A stretch of DNA of 64,000 bases from Tetracentron sinense (taxonomy: Eukaryota; Streptophyta; Magnoliopsida; Trochodendrales; Trochodendraceae), in the NCBI GenBank assembly GCA_015143295.1, contig CM026562.1:2046001-2110000 (forward strand). Reading direction: 5' to 3'. Shown piece by piece: positions 46,161 through 55,525 of this stretch. The notes under the pieces were generated by a model. That model worked only from the letters and a program-made list of their open reading frames with translations. It ran no database searches and was not told the DNA's origin. Made by a program: the position numbers and the translations under genes. Positions within the stretch are counted from its first letter, which is position 1. Each line of letters starts with the position of its first letter.

Positions 46161-46365
46161 GAGATTAACTATGAACAGGAGCTTGGTTGACCGGTCAACC
46201 GGAGCAACCTCAAATTTGCCTTGGGAAGTGTTAGTTTGGTAATTATGAATGCAAATAAGGGTGTTTTTTTAACAATAATTGTTTTCAAGAATACCCCTTC
46301 CCAAAGCATATTTGGGGTTGCTATGGTTGACTGTTCAACCTGAGCTCCTGTTGATAGTTATTCTC
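46161..46365. mobile_element. Mutator-like MITE with GGTTGACCGGTCAACC hairpin
   Basis: 205 bp, perfect 9-bp duplication ATATATAAA (46152-46160 and 46366-46374). Ends GAGATTAACTATGAACAGGA and, inverted, GAGAATAACTATCAACAGGA. About 24 bp in from each end is a palindrome: GGTTGACCGGTCAACC (46185-46200) and GGTTGACTGTTCAACC (46325-46340). No coding sequence. Right-end fragments of this family are seen near 28155 and 29265. Confidence 0.88.
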
Positions 46366-46548
46366 ATATATAAATTATAAACAAATTGATCTTATATTAA
46401 TAATTTTAATAGATTTCATAGGTTAATAAATTAATATTTTTATTAAATGATATTTATGTCCAAGTAAAGTTTTGCATACTCCTTATACTTTTATTAGTAG
46501 AACGATAAAGATAAATGGTATGAAGGCACCAGAACCTTAAGATGTGAG

Positions 46549-47584
46549 CATGGGCGGAGCCAGGAATTTTTCTTTGGGGGGGCCAAAGTACATGTATTAA
46601 AAAAAATTCATTGTTTAGTGAAAACACGAATATTATGGGGTTTGGGGTTCGGGGGCGTAGCCCTCAAGAAATTTGTTTTTTTTTTTATAGAACTATTATA
46701 TAAATAAAATTACTATATTTGTTAATTTTTTATATTATAAATATAAAAAATTTATAAAATTTTGAGGGGCCAAACTTCCCACATAATAATAATAAAATTA
46801 CATTTTATGTAATTTTGGGGCCTCTATACATAAAACTTAGACACAATTTACCTTTTAAAAAAAACATATCAAACCAAACAACCAATTGCGATTGAACTTG
46901 GGGAGAATTCAACCATACCCACAAGCCAACACATGTCCATTTTAATCTCAATTAACTGTGGTTAGATTCATAAGCCCTTGTGGTTCACTAGTATAACATT
47001 TGGTTTCAGAAAAGAAATATTTAAAAAAAAAAATATCTATATAAGAGTTAAAATTCTTAACTAGAGTATTGAAAAAGTAACATTAAGAAATACTTAAAAA
47101 ATATTAATCCGAAGAGTTAAAATTCTAACTAGAGATAAGAAAAATTAACATATTTTACCAAGGTTATATTGTTGAACCCCCTGGGTTTGTGAATATTAAC
47201 CACAGTTAATTAATAAGATTTAAAAATGTTGGCCTAAGGTGCAATTGAACACTCCAAAAGTTCAATCGCAATTGGATGTGATCCAAGATCAGTTCTTCTA
47301 CGGTTTTACGGAACCTAATTACTAAAAAGCGATTCACAAACAATTGGAGAGGGGGACACTATAAAAAAAAAAAATCAAAAATTTGGGGAGCCATTGTATA
47401 GAAAAAGCTTAAAACTTGTGGAGGTCCCACTATATTAGTACTAGCTAAAGAGAGGATTTAAAAAATTTGGGGGCCATTGTATAGAAAATGCTTTAAAATT
47501 GTGGGGGTCCCACTTAAGAGGATTTCAAAAAAATTTGCCCCCCCGCCCCCGCGCCCTGATCCGATCCGCCCCGCCCTTCCCCTG
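46549..47584. mobile_element. hAT-like element, perfect GATGTGAG duplication
   Basis: 1036 bp starting CATGGGCGGAGCCAGG; the right end is GC-rich (CCGCCCTTCCCCTG). GATGTGAG occurs at 46541-46548 and 47585-47592. A core-repeat MITE (about 46872-47295) is nested in it, and a ~60-bp segment (GGGGCCATTGTATAGAAAA) is repeated at about 47385 and 47468. Confidence 0.83.
46872..47295. mobile_element. Core-repeat MITE nested in the hAT-like element
   Basis: Left CAACCAATTGCGATTGAACT then TGGGGAGAATTCAAC, right AACACTCCAAAAGTTCAATC then GCAATTGGATGTGATCC. The core TTAACTGTGGTTAGATTC is mirrored by TTAACCACAGTTAA. The centre holds a partial duplication of the AT-rich spacer. Confidence 0.65.
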
Positions 47585-47824
47585 GATGTGAGTAAATTTA
47601 AACTACAGCATCCATTTTGGAACACTTTTAGATAAAATGTAATGTGAACCTAACCGGAGCGCCTCCAAAAACAACAAAAATTGTGTACAAAATTCAATTC
47701 AGAGAAATAGTAATTGACTGGGGATCGGCAACATTATCTCGAAAGGGCGGAAGCACCACTTACCCCTTTTGTGTGGTTGGCGTGCTCTGCGTGCACAAAG
47801 CTTTAAATGACATGCACATAAATG

Positions 47825-48041
47825 GGGATGGGATTTGGTCTTGCTCTAGCAAGACCCATCTTGCCTATATACAACGTCCGACATGTGACCAAAAAAAAGC
47901 GGAGAAGTCATTCATTTTCTCCCAAGTTTTTTTTGACTTCTCTTCCTTTGATATCTTCTCACTTTTTTATCACCACATGTCGAAAGCCCACCAAGACTAA
48001 GACGGTCTTGGTCTTGCTAGAGCAAGACCAAATCCCATCCC
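47825..48041. mobile_element. Mutator-like MITE with GGTCTTGCTAGAGCAAGACC hairpin
   Basis: 217 bp, perfect 9-bp duplication ACATAAATG (47816-47824 and 48042-48050). Terminal repeats GGGATGGGATTTGG then the palindrome GGTCTTGCTCTAGCAAGACC at the left and GGTCTTGCTAGAGCAAGACC at the right. The inside shares GGAGAAGTCA / TGACTTCTC with the GGCGAAGCC family at 29578, 29878 and 50217, although the outer ends differ. Confidence 0.9.
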
Positions 48042-48329
48042 ACATAAATGCATCTTAGTGTGCACACGTGGTGTTGATGGTTTTCTCGTCAGCTACCACT
48101 GAAGATGAACCCAAGTCAATGGGCCACTTGGGCTTGAATTTTGATAATTTGTAAATTAGCTCGACACATTCACAAGAGGTTTTGAAGCCCAGATTTGACC
48201 CAATTGACACCCTTAAGAGTGATGGCAGAGAAATTTTTCTGCCTGAGTCACAAGATGATATGAAACTTTGTGCAAAGAAAATAAAAAAGAGTAGTGATTA
48301 TCCACCACTCATTTGACTATACAGTCAAA

Positions 48330-48515
48330 TGTTGTGTCTATGTGTCCCTTTTAATACCCTTTTTAATTATGATTAAACTTAAGAAATTTAAGGTTAATAT
48401 TTTTGTTATTTTCTTTTCTAAAAACAAAGGTTAGACTACTTAACCCTAAGGATGAGTGAATCTTAACCACAACTAATGGGTGTTAAAAAGGGACCATGGA
48501 CTAATGAGAACCGCA
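48330..48515. mobile_element. Core-repeat MITE copy
   Basis: GTGTCCCTTTTAATACCC at the left and GGGTGTTAAAAAGGGAC at the right enclose an AT-rich centre with AACAAAGGTTAGACTACTTAA. The terminal modules are short (ends ACTAATGAGA at the right). Confidence 0.55.
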
Positions 48516-48719
48516 ATTCCATAACATAGTGGAATGCGGGGGGTAAGTCAAACATTTCCCAATAAAAATAAGAAAGTATCTATGCCTCCTGAATTCTAGT
48601 AATTATCTAAAACATAAGGCGTTGTGCACGGTACTGCAGGGTCCTGCAGAAAAAAATTTTAGTAACGGCATACATCAATAGAATCATACATCAATAGAAT
48701 CAGTAAGGTCAGTAGTTAG

Positions 48720-48825
48720 CTGAGGCATTGAGGCTCTTGCAACTCTTACCCCCAAGGGGATTAGATCCCAGACTTTCCCCATGAAAGGCCACACCCCTAC
48801 CACTCACGCAAGAGGCGGCGGTGTT
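48720..48825 (-). mobile_element. SINE-like repeat, minus strand
   Basis: Minus-strand CCTCTTGCGTGAGTGGTAGG resembles an A box and AGTCTGGGATCTAATCCCC a B box, as in the copies at 24953-25330 and 53127-53290. No poly(A) tail or flanking duplication is clear. Confidence 0.5.
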
Positions 48826-48829
48826 AAGA

Positions 48830-49724
48830 TTTTCACTCTAACCCATAGAAAAACTGGACGAGTGAAGGCTGGTTGACGGTTACTTCATTTCACTCCTTGA
48901 GAATTATAACGACGTAAAGAGACCTTTTTATGGCCCTTTTTAACTTAAAACTTTGAATAGATAAAAGGATCGCAGCCATTCTCAAGGGTAAGTTCTTAGC
49001 GGCCTTGGACTCCACTTTCTTGGACAAACACTTTGGGGTCCACACCTCAGGGGTTTGTGCTAAGCCAAAAATAGAGGCGTCTAAGGCTCTTAAATAAGGT
49101 GTCAAATATAATTTGTATTTGATTTGTAGAGAGGATTCAGGTTGGCATAGCTTACTAGACACGCTTTCCTAACCGTTAGATTAGAGTGTTGTTAAATTCA
49201 AGTCATCCTCCAGCAACCAGAACTCTTCTCTTTGATTTGTATTCGTGTTCATTATTCAAATAAGTATTTGACGGAGTAAATTCAAATATAAATTTTAGAG
49301 CAGTGATAGGCATACTTAGGATATCCATTTACAAACTTAAGACTGGTCCTCATTGATCCACACTTTTCCTCTTAAATACTCACCAATTGTGGTGAGAATT
49401 TCAAAGTTGGGCATTAACCAATAAAGATCAGTCTTAAGTTTGCAAATGAAGATCTCAGGTACATTAACTATTTTCCTAAATTTTATGATCTGTTTGCAGT
49501 GGATTATGTATTTCGGATATATTAATATTCAATTGTGTTTACATCTCTAGCTCCAAGGGTCTCCTGACCAGCAAAATCCAATCCCAAATACCCAATACAC
49601 TTTGGAGTTGTGGATGGAGGCACTGTCCATCTGGCCTATCTCCTGGATCACATGTCTAGTCTGGATTTTCCACGTCATCCCTCCACCTAACAAAAAAAAC
49701 CTCCACTAAACGAAAGACCCGTCT
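48830..49724. other. Unassigned low-copy DNA
   Basis: No gene recognised; the minus-strand frame at 48890-49162 has no known domain. A loosely inverted pair (ACTTAAGACTGGTCC... at 49334 and GATCAGTCTTAAGTTT at 49426) bounds about 120 bp and could be a decayed MITE. Confidence 0.35.
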
Positions 49725-49890
49725 GGCCCACTCACAAAGCCCCTTTTAACTTCTTTCTGTTTTGACTCCGGTTAATAAGTTTTGATCTTTGGGGTTAATT
49801 TTTTTAAAATCAAGGTTAGATGTTGAATCCTAAGGATTAGTGAATTTTAATCACAATTAAAGGATGTTAAAAGAGACGCTTGTGGGATGA
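49725..49890. mobile_element. Core-repeat MITE copy (short)
   Basis: CCCACTCACAAAGCCCCTTT then TAACTTC at the left faces AAGGATGTTAAAAGAGACGC and TTGTGGG at the right, with GGTTAGATGTTGAATCCTAA inside. Confidence 0.5.
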
Positions 49891-50216
49891 ACAGACGAAA
49901 TCTCAATCCAAAATGGTCCATCTAAATGGATTAGGATTTCCTCTGCGCAGCCTCTCCAACTCACCACATGTCGCCGGGGAGATTTTCTTGTTGAGGGGCT
50001 AACCATGGTTGATTGATAATTTTAGTAATTATTATTAATCTTGAATTTGTAAATAATGATTAGGCAGGTATTAAATATTCTTAACCAGGGGTTGGGAAGG
50101 TTCGGTGGGGTGGCAATGCGCTAGGTATGAAGGTTGAATTTTAGTGAATTTTGAATACCCTAGTCCAATGCCCAACACATTTGCAAAGGCTTTAAAGTCC
50201 CCCTCCCCCTTTTTTT

Positions 50217-50465
50217 GGCGTTGGATTGTCTCTTGGATAAGCCAGAAACGCCTCTTGGGGTTCCATACATTGTGTGACAGTTGGCACAAAATGGGGAGAA
50301 TTCATTTTATTTTCTCCCCATGATTTTGACTTCTCCCCTTTTGATCTCTCCTCTCACGTACTTATCGTCACATGTCTTATTATGTGTGGAGAAGTCAAAA
50401 TCACACCACCACTTGTCCCCTATTCTATGGAACCCAAGACAAGTTCGCATAGACAATCCAAAGCC
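50217..50465. mobile_element. Mutator-like MITE, GGCGAAGCC family, copy 3
   Basis: 249 bp. Ends GGCGTTGGATTGTCTCTTGG and, inverted, GGCTTTGGATTGTCTA. Inside are GGGGAGAATTC and GGAGAAGTCAAAATCA, as in copies 1 and 2. Flanks CCTTTTTTT and CTGTTTTTT match at 7 of 9. Confidence 0.75.
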
Positions 50466-50603
50466 CTGTTTTTTGGGGAGCCAAGTTGGTTGATCTATGT
50501 CTATCTGTCTTTGTTTGTAAAGAAAATATTTTTTTTATAGTTAGTGGCAACCACTGCCCTTACTCATGCCTATATCATCTTAAATTAAATAATGGCACAG
50601 GAT

Positions 50604-50950
50604 TCTCTCGAGTTCTAACTTGAGAAAATCTCTCCAGTTTGACACCCCTTAACCATGGGTAAGGTTCACCCACCCCTAGGATTCACCCATCCATCCTTGG
50701 TTTTTTTTTATATATTAATTATTATTTTTTAAATTAAAAAAAAATTATTTTCAGAGTTTTTTTAATATTAAAAAAAGTTTTTAATTTTAAAAAAAGAATT
50801 AATATTTTAAAAAGAAACCAATGATAGATGGGTGAATTCTAGAGGTAGGTGAACCTTACCATTATTAAGGGGTGTCAAAGGAGACATGTGGCGACCTCCA
50901 AGGGTTCAAACCGGAGAGATTCTCTCCAGTTGAACTCGAGAGGTTCCTGA
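50604..50950. mobile_element. Core-repeat MITE with CTCTCGAG terminal module
   Basis: Left CTCTCGAGTTCTAACTTGAG and AAATCTCTCCAGTTTGACAC; right AACCGGAGAGATTCTCTCCA and GTTGAACTCGAGAGG. The inner part matches the 36718-37109 element (ACACCCCTTAACC, ACCCATCCATCCTTGG), but the outer ends are unrelated to it. Confidence 0.65.
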
Positions 50951-50954
50951 GCCT

Positions 50955-51320
50955 TAAATAATATAATATAAAACTTAGCTCTTTTTTCAAAAATTCAGAC
51001 GGCAGTCCCCTTTTCCCAGCCTCTGCCTTCTTAAATTTAATCATTTAATAATCGGTTGTCTTTTTTCCCTCAAAAGTTTAGGGGAGTAGCTCTCCCAAAC
51101 TAGTATAACAGTTTTTTACGTCAAAAGTTCAGGAGTGGTACAGCCCACATGCCCCATGTGGCTCCACCCCTACGCTGCCCTTTTAATTGTGGTTATGATT
51201 CACTGAACCTTCCCAAAAAAAAAAAACTTAAGATTAAAGAATCTAATATTGGTTAAAATTGAATCACGTGGGTTAAAATACTTAACCGGAATTAATGGGT
51301 GTTAGTATGTTAGAGGCTGA
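50955..51320. repeat. Fragments of hAT-like and core-repeat MITEs
   Basis: GTGGCTCCACCCCT (51159-51172) resembles an hAT-like right terminus, and GTGGTTATGATTCACTGAAC with its partial mirror lies downstream. Neither has a clear partner end. Confidence 0.4.
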
Positions 51321-51693
51321 TTATTTATTTATTTATTTATTTATATAGGCTCTAATCTCTAACTCTGGAGTGCTCCACGGCCACACCAAACTCAAACTCA
51401 AGTCACACCTCCAAGAATGAGACAACCGCTAAAAATGAGACAACCGCTAGGACAAGCCCATGGTGTGTGGTAGAGGCTGAGTTTTTTTGGTAGGCCAGAG
51501 TAAATCCACCCGCGATATGTGATGAGATTATTGATGGTGTTGTGGTTGGCGAATACACAGATACAACCATCACTCAGTGTCATTTTAGGTAATGAGTAAT
51601 CACCGTATGTTGTCATTTAGAGGATTATAATGTACATTTTCCATATAATCCCCTCCAAGATTTGTTATCCTCGAAAGCACTCTAAAGACTTTT

Positions 51694-51920
51694 CTATATT
51701 TTACCAAACTACCAGAAACGCCATCATTACAGAGCCAGATATGGACCCCTTGCCTGCCTTGCCTGCCTTAAAAGCTGCTTCTCGTATCCCACCCCAAACA
51801 GTACCAGGGTTCGCTGTAATGTAAGTACTCTTCCTTTTCTTCTCCACATTGCTTGCCAATCCCCTTTAACTCTCTCTCTCTCCCCCAAATCAGCTTTTAA
51901 AAAAAAAGTTAAAAGATCAA
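51694..51920 (+). promoter_or_regulatory. Core promoter and 5' untranslated region of the DUF620 gene
   Basis: A TATA-like CTATATTTTA lies at 51694-51703. GTAAGT at 51821 and a pyrimidine-rich run ending AAATCAG at 51893 would define a 73-bp intron in the leader. An upstream ATG at 51741 opens a 27-codon frame (MDPLPALPALKAASRIPP...) that stops at 51824 unspliced; splicing would make it 28 codons with a different tail. Either way it closes before the main ATG. A CT-rich stretch at 51870-51886 is part of the intron's polypyrimidine tract. Confidence 0.55.
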
Positions 51921-54192
51921 ATGGATCGTCTTGCACCTCTATCTGAAGAACCCATCAATGAAGAGGACGCCAAGAACAGCTCAAAGAAAGGTCAGTCATG
52001 GCGAAACTGGTTCAAAAACCAGTTCCCCCTCTTCAACAAGAAATCTGATCTCAAGATCCTCCTAAGTGTATTGGGCTGCCCTCTCTCTCCCGTCTCCTTC
52101 CACCCCAAACAATCCCTTATCGACGTAAGTTTTTTTCTTAACTCTCTTAAACACCGTCTTGTCTCTGCGTGTGTGATTGTTCTTTTCTTGTTCTTGTTCT
52201 TGTCATCTTGCAATGATCAGATGTTTACTGGCTGTCATAATAGGCTGCATCGTCGGCCCAGTACATTATTCAACACTTCACGGCGGTGACTGGCTGCCGG
52301 AAAATAGAAAAGACGGTGAAAAGCGTCTATGCCACCGGAAAAGTGAAGATGGCAATAGCAGAAGAGCTGGGTGGGTCAGTAACGGCAGTGACCGGTGTGC
52401 CCCAGAAGGGGTGCTTTGTGGTGTGGCAGATGGTCCCCGATAAATGGCTATTGGAGTTGGTTGTTAGCGGCCACAAGGTTGTAGCCGGTAGCGACGGCAA
52501 GGTGGCCTGGCGCCACACCCCGTGGCTCGGTGCCCGAGCCGCCAAGGGTGGAGTTCGACCTCTCAGACGCGCTCTTCAGGCGAGTATCGATATGGGTCAG
52601 ATCTCCGGGGAGCTATTCTGCCGGAATATTACATTTTAGACGCCGGATCAGATATTTGACTTGGAGTCTTGAGAAAAGGACCCAAATCCTCTTCTAAGCC
52701 TAAGCTGAACCGGTGTCCCGTGTCCCTTTTAACACCTCTTTAGCTGGTTAAACTTACTTAAATTAAATTTAATAATTTTGTTTTTCTCTAAAAGCCATGG
52801 TCAGGTAGGGATGATTGAATCCTAACCATAGTTGATGGGTGGTAAAACAGGGGCGTGGACCAATGAGATCATGGGTCAGCTTCTAAATTTAACCATGGTT
52901 AAAAAGGTGTTAAAAGGGACACGGGACACTGTGGTCAGCTTAGAAGAGGAACATTAAGGATCCTCTCTCACGACTACCTTTGACTTATGATTTACTCCAT
53001 GGGGCCATTTTTACTGTGGCCTACCTCTTTTTAACTTCTTCTAGCAGTGATTAAGCACTAATTTTTAGAATTAAATAATTTCACTTTAGTAGAGGTTAAA
53101 ACTACTTTTTTTAGCTGTGATTAATTTTTTTTTTTTCTTCATATATCATTTACTTACGTTATTTCTATTAGTGTGGGGATTGGAGCTCTTGCATATTCAT
53201 AACCCCGTGGGAATGGATCCCAGACCTCCCTCAACACAACAGAGAAGCCATCCCATGACCCAACCACTGGGCGCAAGTAGCGGGGTGGTTTTACTCTCCT
53301 AGCTACAGTCAATCAGAACTCTTAGATATTACATATTAACATCAGTATCTAGGATTTACTCTCCAACTCGTCACATGAATCTCTTTTAACTCCTTTTATT
53401 TTAATTATGGTTAAGATTTACTAACTCTTAAGGTTATAGAATTTAATCCTAGTTTTTTAAAAATATTAATCATAGTGATTAAAACTTCTTAGTTAATAAG
53501 GTTAAAGGGTGTTAGAGGTTAGGCGCAGTAGTATTTTACTCTGGCCCAGCTGAGTAAATCCGGACTCGTACACGTGGTACACATTGCTGTTGGGACCCAC
53601 CTAGAGTGTCTTCATTATCAAACATCGCAGCCGTCCAATATATAGACTTTTTTCTTTGTAGGGACTAGATCCTGTAACAGTGGCAGCTGTATTCTCCTTA
53701 GCACAATACACGGGAGAGAAGAAAATCTCGGACGTTGATTGCTTTTCATTGAAATTGTCAGCCGATCACACGGCTCTGGCTGATCGAAGCGATAGCACGG
53801 CGGAGATCATCAAACATGTTATGATTGGCTACTTCAGTCAAAGAAGTGGATTGCTGGTGTATCTGGAGGACTCTTACTTGACCCGAATTCAATCACCCGG
53901 ATCACACCCAACATACTGGGAGACCATGATGGGCTCGAAGATTGACGACTATCGGGCTGTGGAAGGCGTCATGATCGCCCATTCGGGTCGATCCATTGTA
54001 AGCATTGCACGGTTCGGGGACGATGTAAAGATGGGGCCCATAATTACACAAATGGAGGAGACATGGACGATCGATGATGTAGTCTTCAACGTCCCAGGCC
54101 TCTCGATGGACTGCTTCATCCCTCCGGAGGAAGTTCAGAAGGATTATCCGGAGCAGATTCTTGATCGGAGATCACCATTGCATCCTTGCTAG
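51921..54192 (+). CDS. DUF620 family protein (3 coding exons)
   Basis: Exons 51921-52124, 52244-52579 and 53662-54192 join in phase 0 into 356 codons plus stop. The product is a plant-specific DUF620 (PF04788) protein of unknown biochemical function; family members are typically 350-490 residues. Residues 1-68: MDRLAPLSEEP start, then SWRNWFKNQFPLFNKKSDLK and ILLSVLGCPLSPVS. Residues 69-180: SSAQYIIQHFTAVTGC, GCFVVWQM (124-131), HKVVAGSDGKVAWRHTPWLG (145-164) and RPLRRALQ. Residues 181-356: RSDSTAEIIKHVMIGYFSQ (222-240), YLEDSYLTRI (247-256) and MEETWTIDDVVFNVPG with CFIPP (311-335). No signal peptide or membrane segment is seen. Intron 1 is GT-AG (119 bp); intron 2 is 1082 bp and begins GC. 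No stops or frameshifts, so it is probably functional. Confidence 0.95.
52125..52243 (+). other. Intron 1 of the DUF620 gene
   Basis: GTAAGT donor and ...CATAATAG acceptor, 119 bp. A competing AG (GATCAG at 52220) would break the frame by 23 nt, so the AG at 52242-52243 is chosen because it restores SSAQYIIQ in frame. Confidence 0.85.
52688..52949. mobile_element. Core-repeat MITE in intron 2
   Basis: CCTCTTCTAAGCCTAAGCTG at the left faces CAGCTTAGAAGAGG at the right, each followed inward by GTGTCCC and TTTTAACACCT-type segments. The unit is internally rearranged: a second partial end (GGGGCGTGGACCAATGAGAT) lies before the true right end. It shares its outer module with the copy at 1041-1290. 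Confidence 0.7.
53127..53290 (-). mobile_element. SINE-like repeat in intron 2, minus strand
   Basis: Minus-strand A-box-like TTGCGCCCAGTGGTTGG and B-box-like GGTCTGGGATCCATTCCC about 45 bp apart; the 3' end is a poly(A) run (T-run at 53128-53138 on the + strand). It aligns with 24953-25330 after removing the hAT MITE from that copy. Confidence 0.6.
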
Positions 54193-54276
54193 GGAGCTTC
54201 ATCCCAATTGCTATGTATCTTTATTTTGACTAGATTTCAGCTCCTAATTAGACTCGGAGATGGAGCCCACAAATTC

Positions 54277-54447
54277 GGAACCAAATCGTCTGTGTTGTTA
54301 CCTGTGGTTAGGAGCATTTGAAGGCTAAGATCACTTTTCTTATACGGATTTAACAACTGTAAACAACTTTATAAGTGATCTTCACCTTTAAATGCCCAAG
54401 CAATAGATAGAAGGCTCCACAGGGAATAACACAGTCGATTTGGTTCC
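54277..54447. mobile_element. Hairpin MITE just 3' of the DUF620 stop codon
   Basis: 171 bp. Ends GGAACCAAATCG and CGATTTGGTTCC are exact inverted repeats; inner stems (TGTGTTGTTACCTGTGG / CCACAGGGAATAACACA; AAGATCACTT / AAGTGATCTT) extend the fold. Flanks CACAAATTC (54268-54276) and CACAAATTA (54448-54456) match at 8 of 9, a Mutator-like size. It starts 85 bp after the stop and may be in the transcript. Confidence 0.75.
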
Positions 54448-54566
54448 CACAAATTATGTATATGTACAATAAGGTTGCATTTGATGATCATGCAAATCTT
54501 TGATTTGGTTCCTACAAATTCTGTATATGTATAATAAGGTTGAATTTGATGATCGTGCAAATCTTT
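54438..54566. repeat. 64-bp tandem duplication
   Basis: The unit TTTGGTTCC-ACAAATT-TGTATATGTA through GATGATC-TGCAAATCTTTG is present twice in direct tandem with about five substitutions. The first copy begins at the right end of the hairpin MITE. Confidence 0.9.
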
Positions 54567-54570
54567 GTTT

Positions 54571-55305
54571 CCTTCTCTACTATTTGTTTTGTCAACTTGT
54601 AACCTAAAAATCTAAAATAGTGTAAAGTATATAATATAACTGCTATATTTACAAACAATTTGGGGGGCAGCCCCGACTCTGCCCCTGACTACTACAGATG
54701 TATCGTATGATATTTAATGTGTTTGCTCAGGTAATTATCTAATTGATATTTAACGGAATGAATTCATTTAGTAATTTTATTATATGTTTCTATTCAAATA
54801 CAAATTTGGATATTGATATATTTGATTCAATAAATATCCTATTGACTATATAATATATATTCTTACCAAAAAAAAAACTGTATAATATATATTTCAGTTT
54901 ATAAAATTTAAAATAACTTTATTACTATATACTTTTATAAAACTCTAGACATTAAATTATTCTTTTTTAATATAAATAAGGATAAAATAATGTGTTGTCA
55001 TTTTAAAATAAAATTTATATTTTTTAACTTTTTAATTTGTTTAAGTAATTGAATATTATTAAAATTCAAATATTTTAAACAGAGTCAAATAGGAATACCC
55101 TGCCCCAGCCTAAGCTGGAACCACAAACCAGTTAATATAAACATGAATTCAGTGTTTACCAAACACGATAGTGTCAGGGTCTTACTATGACTCTATGAGG
55201 GGAACTGTGTTTTTGGGGATGGTATTCCACTAAGGAGGTGACATCACGAATCTCGCATTATCTGTTGTTGGATAATACGCGCATACCTTTTCATCTCATC
55301 ATGTA
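54571..55305. other. Unassigned AT-rich DNA
   Basis: A lone hAT-like right terminus (GACTCTGCCCCTG, about 54676-54688) is present. No gene recognised. Confidence 0.35.
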
Positions 55306-55309
55306 CGTT

Positions 55310-55525
55310 CTTTGACACTCATTATTTATGATTAAGATTCACTCATCCTTATGATTAAATAATCTCACCTTAGTTTTTAGATAAATATCTTTAAAAAATT
55401 AACCACATGGATGAGTGAAATTATAATCAAAGGTTATTTTTTTCTAAAAACTAAGGTTAGATTATTTAACCTTAAGTATGATTGAATCTTAACCATAATT
55501 AATAGATGTTAAAGAAGATATGTGA
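55310..55525. mobile_element. Core-repeat MITE copy (decayed)
   Basis: GACACTCATTATTTATGATT and AAGATTCACTCATCC at the left are mirrored by TGATTGAATCTTAACCATAA and AGATGTTAAAGAAGATATG at the right. Confidence 0.5.

Larger units (their letters stand above)
52580..53661 (+). other. Intron 2 of the DUF620 gene, GC-AG type, MITE-filled
   Basis: The donor is CAG|GCGAGT and the acceptor TTTTTTCTTTGTAG|GG. Joining them gives RRALQ-GLDPVTVAAVFS, the expected DUF620 continuity. The only nearby GT (52584) shifts the frame. The intron holds a core-repeat MITE (about 52688-52949), partial core repeats (about 53000-53110 and 53370-53515) and a SINE-like repeat (53127-53290). Confidence 0.85.
54193..54570 (+). 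other. Downstream region / likely 3' UTR of the DUF620 gene
   Basis: Contains a hairpin MITE (54277-54447) and a 64-bp tandem duplication (54438-54566). I see no definite AATAAA near the expected end; AT-rich AATAAGG words at 54468 and 54532 could serve as polyadenylation signals. Confidence 0.4.

Noticed and set aside
48890-49162. 90-codon minus-strand frame
   Set aside because: No domain or homologue recognised and the DNA around it carries MITE relics.
52220-52243. Alternative acceptor after GATCAG for intron 1
   Set aside because: Adds 23 nt and shifts the frame; the AG at 52242-52243 restores the DUF620 sequence.
52580-52590. GT donor at 52584 instead of the GC donor
   Set aside because: Adds four nucleotides to exon 2 and breaks the frame with every plausible acceptor near 53661.
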